Below are positions 45,788-52,998 of a stretch of DNA of 64,000 nucleotides, piece by piece (within the stretch, counting starts at the first letter, position 1; every line of letters begins with the position of its first letter). The notes beneath the pieces are model-generated. The model saw only the letters and a list, made by a program, of their open reading frames with translations. It was not told the origin of the DNA and did no database searches. Both the position numbers and the translations under genes were made by a program. The stretch comes from an uncultured Prevotellaceae bacterium (GTDB lineage Bacteria; Bacteroidota; Bacteroidia; Bacteroidales; Bacteroidaceae), in assembly GCA_947165505.1 (NCBI GenBank), contig CAMVAT010000013.1, forward strand, positions 1-64,000. Reading direction: 5' to 3'.

Positions 45788-46900
45788 ATGAAACGAAAAC
45801 TCAGCAACCGCCAAGTGACCTATTTAGGAGTGCTGATTGGCCTATTGATCAGCGGCGGCATTTTTGGTCTTTGGAGTGCGGTCAGACATATCCATGCCGA
45901 AGAAGAGCGCGAACAAGTAGAGAAGGACTCTGTGCGCACGGTATATCGTGAGCACCTGGCAGCGGAGGTAGCCAAGGAGCAGGCCATCCAAGACTCCATC
46001 GACACCTACCAAAACACCCACTCGTCGGCCGTGATAGCCAGCCGTATGCAAGTGATACTGTCTGACGAATTGAAGCACGCCAACCAGCGCCCCTATTACG
46101 ATAAATACCGAACGGAGGATTTTAAGAGCGATTTACAAGAAGTGATCGCGTTTGACAAGACTCCCCGTGAAGAGAAGCCCGGTATGACCTTCCGCGACAT
46201 CCCGTTCTACCAGTGGATACCGGCCAAGATGATCCGCGACTTGATGATTAAGCGCATATACTATGTGACCAATGAGCGCGCGCGCGTGGACGTGCGGTAT
46301 CTCGTGAAGCGCGTGGAAAAGATCAAAGAAGAAGACGACAAAGAGCGTGACACCACGTACTATGAACAAAAGACTGCCACCTATCACCTGGCCTATCAAG
46401 ACGGCGAGTGGATGGTTGACGACCGCATGGTGGATTTCCTGTCGGAGCGCGAGGCCTTCAAACGGTATATGGAAGGAGAGTATTTCATCGACCCTGTGGA
46501 AGAGGAGCTCGCCGACTCATTGGCCGCAGACTCGCTCATGCGGCTATTGGATTCGCATGACGGGGCAGACCAGGAGAGACCTGTCGCCAAAAAAAAAGAC
46601 GAGCCCAAGAAAGCCGACGTGAAAAAGAAAGACGAGCCCAAGAAGAGCGACAACAAGAAGAATGACGTGAAGAAGAACGACACGAAAAAGAAAGACGAGT
46701 CAAAGAGCAATGACAAGAAGAAAACCGACACGAAAAAGAACGACGTGAAGAAGAACGACACGAAAAAGAACGACGTGAAGAAGAACGACTCAAAAAAGAG
46801 CGACACGAAGAAAAACGATGTGAAGAAGAACGATACGAAAAAGAAAGAAGAGCCCAAGAAGAAAAGCGACACCAAAACGAGCCCAACAACAAAAAAATGA
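45788..46900 (+). CDS. Membrane-anchored protein with lysine-rich repeat tail
   Basis: A 370-aa protein. A single N-terminal helix (YLGVLIGLLISGGIFGLW) leads to a soluble domain (about 40-255) with AYQDGEWMVDD, which recalls NTF2-like DUF folds, though I cannot name it. From about 270 to the end the chain is a repeat of KKNDV/KKNDT/KKDEPKK units with almost only Lys, Asp, Asn, Thr and Val. This looks disordered and highly charged. The lipoprotein gene that follows overlaps it by 4 bp (ATGA), so the two are probably made together. Confidence 0.7.
   Translation: MKRKLSNRQVTYLGVLIGLLISGGIFGLWSAVRHIHAEEEREQVEKDSVRTVYREHLAAEVAKEQAIQDSIDTYQNTHSSAVIASRMQVILSDELKHANQRPYYDKYRTEDFKSDLQEVIAFDKTPREEKPGMTFRDIPFYQWIPAKMIRDLMIKRIYYVTNERARVDVRYLVKRVEKIKEEDDKERDTTYYEQKTATYHLAYQDGEWMVDDRMVDFLSEREAFKRYMEGEYFIDPVEEELADSLAADSLMRLLDSHDGADQERPVAKKKDEPKKADVKKKDEPKKSDNKKNDVKKNDTKKKDESKSNDKKKTDTKKNDVKKNDTKKNDVKKNDSKKSDTKKNDVKKNDTKKKEEPKKKSDTKTSPTTKK
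46595..46895 (+). repeat. Coding repeat, KKNDx units
   Basis: About 300 bp of AAGAAGAAYGACGTG-like units encode KKNDV, KKNDT, KKDEP and variants in tandem. It is a likely site of copy-number change. Confidence 0.8.
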
Positions 46901-47436
46901 AATCAGCCATCTATACCGTCATCGCAGCCATGATGCTGCTGAGCATTGCCACGGGTTGCCGTACTGACAAGCGCACAGACGACTCCAAGTGGAAGCCGTG
47001 GGCAGAGACCGACGAAGAGCATCCCTTGGGTATCGACAGCACCGATACCGACAGCACATCCGCATTGACAGACACGTTGGCAGCCGACAGTGCTTTGGCG
47101 GCCGACTCCGCCGCCATCTCCGACAGTCTGCAGTCGGCTTCGCCCCGTGGCTCTCATCACGTGCTGCACGGCCGAGCCGGCACAAAAGACATCTACTTGA
47201 ATTTCAGCACCATCAACGGTTCGCACCTCATGGGCAATGCCGTCATCGACGGCCGTTCGACAGAAATAACAGGCACCACCGAGACATCAGGAACGCGTGA
47301 GCACATCGTCATTCTGGAACCACGAGCCATGCGCGACAGCACCCGTTTCCGCATCGAGGCCACATCCACCGACACAGGTTATGAGGGCACCTACACCGAA
47401 GGCACCCTTAGCCATCCCGTCACGCTGACGCCTTAA
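46897..47436 (+). CDS. Lipoprotein of unknown function
   Basis: A 179-aa protein with a signal sequence ending in a lipobox, SIATGC (Cys21). After a Ser/Asp/Thr/Ala-rich linker (about 45-80) comes a compact beta-rich domain (about 95-179) of unknown family. It starts inside the stop codon of the lysine-rich protein gene, which suggests translational coupling and a shared role at the envelope. Confidence 0.7.
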   Translation: MKSAIYTVIAAMMLLSIATGCRTDKRTDDSKWKPWAETDEEHPLGIDSTDTDSTSALTDTLAADSALAADSAAISDSLQSASPRGSHHVLHGRAGTKDIYLNFSTINGSHLMGNAVIDGRSTEITGTTETSGTREHIVILEPRAMRDSTRFRIEATSTDTGYEGTYTEGTLSHPVTLTP

Positions 47437-47500
47437 TATACAACGGCTTAACCGGCTATTGCAAGCAACCAAGTAGCAGGCAGTTAAGCCCGCCAGAGCC

Positions 47501-47701
47501 TTACTTGTTGTTCCTTGGTTTTCTGAAATTATTCCCGATGAGGAACAAGAGCAGTCCCAAGCCCACCCACAAGACGAGATAAAGGATGAATTTATGCGTC
47601 TCGCTTCCCGGTCGGCTATTATACATAAAACTCATGACTGCACCGCCCACAGCGATAACCGCTCCGAGCACCATATTGATAATACCAATTGTCTTTCTCA
47701 T
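47501..47701 (-). CDS. Small two-helix membrane protein
   Basis: A 66-aa protein with two hydrophobic segments (IINMVLGAVIAVGGAVMSFM and LYLVLWVGLGLLLFLIG) and a basic tail (RKPRNNK). Its function is unknown. A consensus promoter lies 30 bp upstream (47731-47763), which supports it as a real gene. Confidence 0.65.
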   Translation of the reverse strand: MRKTIGIINMVLGAVIAVGGAVMSFMYNSRPGSETHKFILYLVLWVGLGLLLFLIGNNFRKPRNNK

Positions 47702-47730
47702 AACAAAAAGCTATTCATTAAAAAACGATA

Positions 47731-47763
47731 CAAAATTAAGAAAAAAAGAGAAACATCCTCAAA
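47731..47763 (-). promoter_or_regulatory. Promoter of the 66-aa membrane protein gene
   Basis: TTTG (47760-47763), a 21 bp spacer and TAATTTTG (47731-47738) on the minus strand. Confidence 0.6.
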
Positions 47764-47780
47764 AAATTGCGAGAAAAAAC

Positions 47781-47788
47781 TAACTTTG
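47781..47788 (+). promoter_or_regulatory. -7 element before the thioredoxin-hydrolase gene
   Basis: TAACTTTG, about 40 nt before the ATG at 47827. No -33 box at the right spacing is visible. Confidence 0.4.
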
Positions 47789-47826
47789 CATAAAAAATTC
47801 TCTTTACCTGCTTAAACATCCTGATT

Positions 47827-49158
47827 ATGAAGAAACAATCAACCCTCTTTTCGCTGTTATTTGTGGCATTCATACTGTTGGGCGCCACAAAGGCCCACGC
47901 CCAGATGACCATATCGGACGCCGACACCAAATACGCCACGACCCTGCTTCAGCCGGGCACGCCCATGCCCGACTTCAAGTTAAAGACGCTGGATGGCAAG
48001 ACATTCAAATCCAGCCAATTACGCGGCAAGTATGTCGTATTGGATTTCTGGGCCTCGTGGTGTCCCGACTGTAGGAAAGACATCCCCAACATGCTCAGGA
48101 TGTACGAGCGTTTTCACGGAGCTGGCGTAGAGTTTGTAGGCATCTCGTTCGATACCGACCGCGAGGCATGGCGTCAGGCCGTAGAGCGATACGGCATCCC
48201 CTACGTACAATTGAGCGACCTGAAGAAGAAAGACGAGTCGTCGGTGGCCCGTATGTTTGGTGTGCAGTGGATACCCTCGCTATACCTTATCAACCCCGAG
48301 GGCAAGGTAGAGATAGCCACGGTGCTCTCCGACAAGATAGAGCGCCGCTTATACGAAGGGATAGACAGTTCGACCAAGCCCGAGCAAGAGACAGAGCGTG
48401 TGTGGATAGACGGTGCGCGCGGCCGTCTGTCGGGCATCATCCAACGGCCCCGGCTCGCAGCCGGCGAGCGGTGTCCGATGGTCGTATTCTGCCACGGCTT
48501 CGGCGGCACCAAAGAAGGCCCGCTGTTTGAGATCATCGCCGACAGCCTCGTGGCTCACGGCATCGCGTCTATCCGCTTCGACTTCAACGGTCATGGCGAG
48601 AGCGAGGGCGACTTTCAAGACATGACGGTACCCAACGAGATAGAAGATGCCAAGCATGTGATTGCCTATGTGAGCGACCTGCGCTACGTGGACGGTATTG
48701 CCCTTGTGGGGCACTCCCAAGGAGGTGTGGTGGCAGGCATGACCGCGGGTGAGCTGGGCAGCGACATCATCCGTAGCGTGGTGTTGATGGCCCCCGCCGC
48801 CGTACTGCGCGACGATGCCATCCGTGGCAGCACGATGGGAGCGATGTACGACCCCTTAGACCCGCCTGCCTTTGTAGAACTGTTTGGCGGCGCCAAGAAA
48901 TTAGGCCGCGAGTATATCAAGAGTGCTTTCACCCTGCCCATCTACGAGACCTCGGCGCGCTACAGCGGACCGGCACTGATCGTGCATGGCACCGGCGACC
49001 GTGTGGTGCCCTACACCTATGGTGAGCGCTACCATGCCCTCTGGCCTGGCAGTGAGCTGGTTATCCTCGATGCTTTCGACCATGGCTTTAGCCAGAACAT
49101 CTACCGCACCGACGATATAGTAAGCCGGTATCTGATTCAACAGTTGGGCCGGAGATGA
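47827..49158 (+). CDS. Exported fusion of TlpA-like thioredoxin and alpha/beta hydrolase
   Basis: A 443-aa protein with a signal peptide ending AHAQ. Residues about 35-170 are a TlpA/AhpC-type thioredoxin domain with the redox pair WCPDC in DFWASWCPDCRKDIPN. Residues about 200-443 are an alpha/beta hydrolase of the dienelactone/esterase kind: HGFGGTKEGP, the nucleophile Ser in VGHSQGGVVAG, Asp in HGTGDRVVP and His in FDHGFSQ. Both parts keep their catalytic residues. The fusion puts a disulfide oxidoreductase and a hydrolase in one periplasmic chain; the substrate is unknown. Confidence 0.85.
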   Translation: MKKQSTLFSLLFVAFILLGATKAHAQMTISDADTKYATTLLQPGTPMPDFKLKTLDGKTFKSSQLRGKYVVLDFWASWCPDCRKDIPNMLRMYERFHGAGVEFVGISFDTDREAWRQAVERYGIPYVQLSDLKKKDESSVARMFGVQWIPSLYLINPEGKVEIATVLSDKIERRLYEGIDSSTKPEQETERVWIDGARGRLSGIIQRPRLAAGERCPMVVFCHGFGGTKEGPLFEIIADSLVAHGIASIRFDFNGHGESEGDFQDMTVPNEIEDAKHVIAYVSDLRYVDGIALVGHSQGGVVAGMTAGELGSDIIRSVVLMAPAAVLRDDAIRGSTMGAMYDPLDPPAFVELFGGAKKLGREYIKSAFTLPIYETSARYSGPALIVHGTGDRVVPYTYGERYHALWPGSELVILDAFDHGFSQNIYRTDDIVSRYLIQQLGRR

Positions 49159-49180
49159 AGCAGAGAGCACATCAAACAAA

Positions 49181-49219
49181 CGATAATAGGGACAAGGCAA
49201 GACCTTGTCCCTATTATCG
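49181..49219. terminator. Bidirectional terminator, 17 bp stem
   Basis: CGATAATAGGGACAAGG and its exact complement around CAAGA. It lies between convergent genes. Its core (GGGACAAGGC) resembles the palindrome at 26754-26773. Confidence 0.85.
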
Positions 49220-49257
49220 TTATTAAGAACTTCAAATAGAACGGGAAACGCCGTCAA

Positions 49258-49698
49258 TTACTTGACGATGATGATTTCGGCGGCTCTGAGCACCCTGCCG
49301 TCGCGCACGAATCCCTCTTTTTGCACAGCGACGACCGTCCCCGGCTTCTTTGAGGAGTCTCTCTCTTGCCCCACAACAATACATTCATTCTCATTGTATC
49401 GTCCTTCGGGGAACTCCACTCTTTTGACCCCGTATTTCTCGAGCAGTTCGAGTGTTTTCTTTTTTGCCTCCAGCAACCGTGTAATCGCCCTCATCGAAAT
49501 CTGGCTTTGGTCGAGCCCTCTCTGTTTGATGGTTTCCTGCGCCCAGTCGAAGGTGTCGATGATTTGCAGGAAATCGGCCAGCATCTCATCCACGCTGTCT
49601 TGCTGCGCCGCGATCTGCTGCTCATTTCTATGTTTTAGTGCCAGGTTTTCGTTTTGCAGTCTCGCCACGAGTCCTGCTATTTCATTGATTGTATTCAT
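49258..49698 (-). CDS. GrpE-like nucleotide exchange factor
   Basis: A 146-aa protein. An N-terminal coiled coil (about 5-45) leads to DFLQIIDTFDWAQET and then the GrpE-type beta domain: LLEKYGVKRVEFPEGRYNEN, GTVVAVQKEGFVRDGRV and LRAAEIIIVK. It is shorter than normal GrpE (about 190-200 aa), and no dnaK or dnaJ is nearby. It may be a second GrpE serving a specialised Hsp70. It follows the zinc-ribbon/LysM gene by 30 bp. Confidence 0.65.
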   Translation of the reverse strand: MNTINEIAGLVARLQNENLALKHRNEQQIAAQQDSVDEMLADFLQIIDTFDWAQETIKQRGLDQSQISMRAITRLLEAKKKTLELLEKYGVKRVEFPEGRYNENECIVVGQERDSSKKPGTVVAVQKEGFVRDGRVLRAAEIIIVK

Positions 49699-49728
49699 AT
49701 TGTCAGATCTTCACTTCAAGATATTCAT

Positions 49729-50325
49729 TTATTGCACCCGTATGGAGTCGCCTATCGACAGGCTGCTTGATTTCTTTTTGGGGTTGAGCTTTTCGATGTC
49801 TTTGACATGGTTTTTATCGCCGAACACCTTTTGACTGATCTTTTGGTAGGTGTCGCCGGGCTGTACGACCACGTATTTCACCGATCCGTCGGTTGCGGCG
49901 CCTTGGGCATTGCCTTGATTCTCCACTTTCTCGTTGGCAGTGCCGGCGGCAGGCTCTTGTTTTTTAGCCGCATCACCCGCGGCAGGTGTCATTGGAGCCT
50001 TGAGTGTAGGGTCAAGCTGCCTTTTCAGGTCATTGACGTTCTCTTGCAGCCCTTTGATCGAGTCTCTGAGCGCCTCCACCTGTTTGCTGTCGCCCTTACC
50101 GCCAGCCGATGCGCTCATCAGGGCGAATATCACGGCGGCGAGAATGGCCACGATGGCTATCGGCTTCCAAATATTCCGTTTGTCAGCCTGCTCCTCTCTG
50201 AGTTCATCGAGCAATTGATATATCTTTAAGTCGCTGCCGCAATTGGGGCATTTCGGGTTTTCTTCGTCTTGGTAATGGTGAATATCACCTTTTCCGCATA
50301 CGGGACATGTAAATTGGTCTGCCAT
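49729..50325 (-). CDS. Zinc-ribbon membrane protein with LysM domain
   Basis: A 198-aa protein starting at the ATG at 50325 (MADQFTCPVCGKGD). A zinc ribbon of two C-x2-C knuckles (CPVC ... CPNC) comes first, then one membrane helix (IAIVAILAAVIFALM), a Ser/Ala/Pro-rich linker and a C-terminal LysM domain (YVVVQPGDTYQKISQKVFGD) that binds peptidoglycan. The zinc ribbon would be cytoplasmic and LysM periplasmic. It is the first gene before the GrpE-like protein, a combination that hints at envelope proteostasis. Confidence 0.75.
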   Translation of the reverse strand: MADQFTCPVCGKGDIHHYQDEENPKCPNCGSDLKIYQLLDELREEQADKRNIWKPIAIVAILAAVIFALMSASAGGKGDSKQVEALRDSIKGLQENVNDLKRQLDPTLKAPMTPAAGDAAKKQEPAAGTANEKVENQGNAQGAATDGSVKYVVVQPGDTYQKISQKVFGDKNHVKDIEKLNPKKKSSSLSIGDSIRVQ

Positions 50326-50500
50326 AATTGTTTGTTCATCACCTACCATAGCAGGTGAATTTGAAATTTCTGATTTAAATTATATATTTGGGTGCAAAGT
50401 TAATAAAAAAAAAGTAGGCAGTTCATTTTTTCTCTTGAAATATGCTGTTTTTCTAAAAATTTTTTGATGTTGCTCAACTATGGGGGCAGGCTACGACTCT

Positions 50501-50724
50501 CCTTTCAATAAGATAGGCTGCATCTCGGAAATAAAAATGAAAAAAAAGTTTTTTTCATTTTGTATTTCACTCGATTTAGATAAATATCTCACGCTCGAAA
50601 ATGAAAAATTCTTTTCATTTTACTTGCTTAATCGATATTTTGCACTACCTTTCAATAAGATAGGCTGCATCTCGGAAATAAAAATGAAAAAAAAGTTTTT
50701 TTCATTTTGTATTTCACTCGATTT
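50501..50724 (+). repeat. 77 bp direct repeat before an outer-membrane gene
   Basis: Positions 50501-50577 and 50648-50724 are identical. A degenerate third copy lies between them (about 50590-50650). Each perfect copy holds a small AAAATGAAAAAAAA/TTTTTTTCATTTT hairpin. The second copy includes the -33 box of the promoter at 50706-50736. Confidence 0.85.
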
Positions 50725-50736
50725 GCACTACCTTTG
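50706..50736 (+). promoter_or_regulatory. Promoter of the outer-membrane barrel gene
   Basis: TTTG (50706-50709), a 19 bp spacer and TACCTTTG (50729-50736). Only 16 nt separate the -7 box from the ATG at 50753, which excludes the longer frame from 50480. Confidence 0.7.
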
Positions 50737-50752
50737 CAGAAAATTTACCATT

Positions 50753-51430
50753 ATGGCGAAGAAACTCTTAATTACTTTTTTATTTAGTGTATTGTCACTC
50801 AGCACATTATATGCCCAAGTGGACCCCAACGAAAACCATTGGCGCGAGCCTTTCGACATCTATGTGGGTCCGAAAATTGGCGCTTCTTATTCGCAGTTCA
50901 GCATCGTAGGCGGCGACCCCGTGATTTTCGGTTGCGTGGGTGGATTTGTGGAGGTGTTTTTCACCGACCGCCTCGGCATGAACGTAGAGATGCTCTATAC
51001 GCACCAAGGTGGCAGCGGCATCTACCATAACCTGCCCCAGACCAAGACATTGGAGGACGGCACGACCATGACGGAAATGGTGAACAGCGGTCCATACGAC
51101 TACAATTTGGACTATATCAACACGATATACAAGTTGAAATATTACTTCACGAAAGAGATATGCGTCTATACCGGTTTCCATCTGGGTACTTTTATCAACG
51201 CCAAGAGCGTGTTTGAAAATGAGAAGACGAACATCCGCAAATATCTTCACCGTCAGGCATCGATCCCCATCGGGATCTCTTACGAAACGGAAAAGCTTGT
51301 GTTTGAAGCGAATTACAACTGGCCTATCCGCATGCTGGCCAACAAAGGCTCGAAAGCAGAAGAAATACTCGGCAAAGCCAAGCAGCACCTGTTTTTGTTG
51401 ACCGTGGGCTATAAGATTAAGGTGTTCTAA
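50753..51430 (+). CDS. Outer-membrane beta-barrel protein (PorT-like)
   Basis: A 225-aa protein. From the ATG at 50753 it has a signal peptide (LLITFLFSVLSLSTLYAQ) and then alternating hydrophobic and polar beta strands that end in VGYKIKVF, as for small barrels of the PorT/OmpA-like group. An upstream frame would translate the 77 bp repeat twice and so is not believed. The function is unknown. A palindromic element follows it. Confidence 0.75.
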   Translation: MAKKLLITFLFSVLSLSTLYAQVDPNENHWREPFDIYVGPKIGASYSQFSIVGGDPVIFGCVGGFVEVFFTDRLGMNVEMLYTHQGGSGIYHNLPQTKTLEDGTTMTEMVNSGPYDYNLDYINTIYKLKYYFTKEICVYTGFHLGTFINAKSVFENEKTNIRKYLHRQASIPIGISYETEKLVFEANYNWPIRMLANKGSKAEEILGKAKQHLFLLTVGYKIKVF

Positions 51431-51688
51431 CTCTATATCCGCAAGCTTCTTACCGGGAAGTATTTCGACAGACGTTCACTACAGACCCATCGAAAAGGTG
51501 TGTCAAATTAAATATTCAACGGATTTCGCGGATTTCACGGATTTTTGTCATTGCTGATAATCAGCAGGTTGTAAATCCGTGAAATCCGCGAAATCCGTTG
51601 TTGAAGAGAAATACAAGTGTTTTGACACTCCTTCTTGTTATAGAATTCCCTTGGGATGACTTTTTAAAGAGGATACCTTATCATCCGT
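51431..51688. repeat. Palindromic dispersed element, copy 2, in a gene-free gap
   Basis: Positions 51517-51611 repeat, in opposite orientation, the design at 4781-4881: arms with AACGGATTTC-type sequence and a 15 bp centre TGCTGATAATCAGCA (51552-51566). A looser outer pair (GGTGTGTCAAA at about 51498 and TTTGACACTCC at about 51621) extends the inverted repeat. There is no gene. Confidence 0.75.
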
Positions 51689-52810
51689 TCATTTCACATC
51701 TTTGAGGAACTCTTTGACCCTGCTGACGGGAATGCCAAAGTTGAAATTGTCGCTGCCGGCGAGTTTAGCGAAGTTGACCGCCACGACATTTCCATACTCA
51801 TCCACCACCGGACTGCCCGACGACCCTTGCACGGTGGGAATGCTATAGAGCACCCGGTCATTGTCTGGCGTCTGTGTGATTTTCCCGGAAGTCATCTGCA
51901 CACTGATGCCTTTCTGCGTATTGGCCAGCATCAATCCGGCATTATACCCAATCATATATAACTGCTGGTCGATTTTCAGTTCCGTCTCACTGTCATTGCC
52001 ATTGAAGAATTTCTTATTCCCGTCGCCGGCGAACTGAAACACGTAGGCGTTCTCGGGTGTTTGATGCGACTTGAGCTGCAGCAACGCCAGGTCTGCATCC
52101 TTGTCGGCAGAAATCTTGATGATGTCGCATGGGTTTTTCTCCAGGAAGTCGGAAGGCGACTGCACCTTCACCCCGTCGTACGAGATGCCAATGGCACAAA
52201 CGACCCTGATATGGATATCGTTGAGACTGGTATTATACCTGAGGTTGCGTGCGTTGGCCGTGACATTTTGATACAGAGCCCTGACGCGCTCCTGCTCCGC
52301 TTGTATCTGCTGCACCTGAGCGGCATCCACATTCTGTCCCATCTGATAATATTGTATCAGCATCTGTCTCTGCTGTTCGAGTTGCTCATACTGCACCTCG
52401 AGTTGCTGTTGCACATACGCATATTGTAAGATGGCCGACCTGATGATGCGCTGCAGGTTTTGTTTTAATTGGTTTTCGTCGATATCCGTGGCTGCCACAT
52501 GTCTGTTGGTGACCAGCAGCCCATCGTTGCTGATGAAGAAACCCGTGCCGTTAAGCATGGCAGGATTGCGCTGCACCTCACGTTCGTCGGCGGTAAAGCC
52601 TTCCAGTTCGCCATCGCTGTTCACCCCTTTGAAGAACAGTTTCTGTCCGGTAGGCAGTTGCACCTCATAATAGAATTTATTTAATACCAGCACCACGCCC
52701 GACTTTTGCCCGTTGAAAATCTCTTCAGCGTCTTTTTTCCCGCTGCATGCAGTGATGAGACAGCAGAGCGCGACCGCAGCCATTGTCAAAAAAGCATTTT
52801 GTTTATTCAT
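51689..52810 (-). CDS. Trypsin-like serine protease, lipoprotein
   Basis: A 373-aa protein starting at the ATG at 52810 (MNKQNAFLTMAAVALCCLIT). A lipobox follows (LITACSGKK), so it is probably a periplasmic or outer-membrane lipoprotein. The chymotrypsin-fold triad is visible: His in TNRHVAA, Asp in DKDADLALLQL and Ser in TVQGSSGSPVVD. Between His and Asp lies an unusual Gln/Tyr/Glu-rich helical insert (about 130-180) that is probably coiled coil. No PDZ domain is seen, so it is not DegP itself. Confidence 0.85.
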   Translation of the reverse strand: MNKQNAFLTMAAVALCCLITACSGKKDAEEIFNGQKSGVVLVLNKFYYEVQLPTGQKLFFKGVNSDGELEGFTADEREVQRNPAMLNGTGFFISNDGLLVTNRHVAATDIDENQLKQNLQRIIRSAILQYAYVQQQLEVQYEQLEQQRQMLIQYYQMGQNVDAAQVQQIQAEQERVRALYQNVTANARNLRYNTSLNDIHIRVVCAIGISYDGVKVQSPSDFLEKNPCDIIKISADKDADLALLQLKSHQTPENAYVFQFAGDGNKKFFNGNDSETELKIDQQLYMIGYNAGLMLANTQKGISVQMTSGKITQTPDNDRVLYSIPTVQGSSGSPVVDEYGNVVAVNFAKLAGSDNFNFGIPVSRVKEFLKDVK

Positions 52811-52840
52811 GTCTTGTTGTTTTTCCGATGAAATACGGGG

Positions 52841-52848
52841 CAAAGTTA
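52841..52848 (-). promoter_or_regulatory. -7 element before the protease gene
   Basis: TAACTTTG on the minus strand, about 30 nt before the ATG at 52810; it favours that start over a longer frame from 52903. Confidence 0.4.
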
Positions 52849-52998
52849 CGCCAAAAGATTTAAAACTGTCATTTTTTTGCCGATATTTTGCAGAGATTGA
52901 CATTTTGCTACAAAATTAAGATTTTATTTGCGCGTTATGGGCAATAAAGCCAACGCGTTATTAGTTTTTCCTAAAAACAATTAAAAAGCGACAACGAC

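Noticed and set aside
50480..50752. N-terminal extension of the outer-membrane gene
   Set aside because: It would translate the 77 bp repeat twice and lies upstream of the promoter at 50706-50736.
52920..52998. glmS ribozyme or riboswitch
   Set aside because: The leader is short and shows no conserved core; this ribozyme belongs mainly to Gram-positive bacteria.
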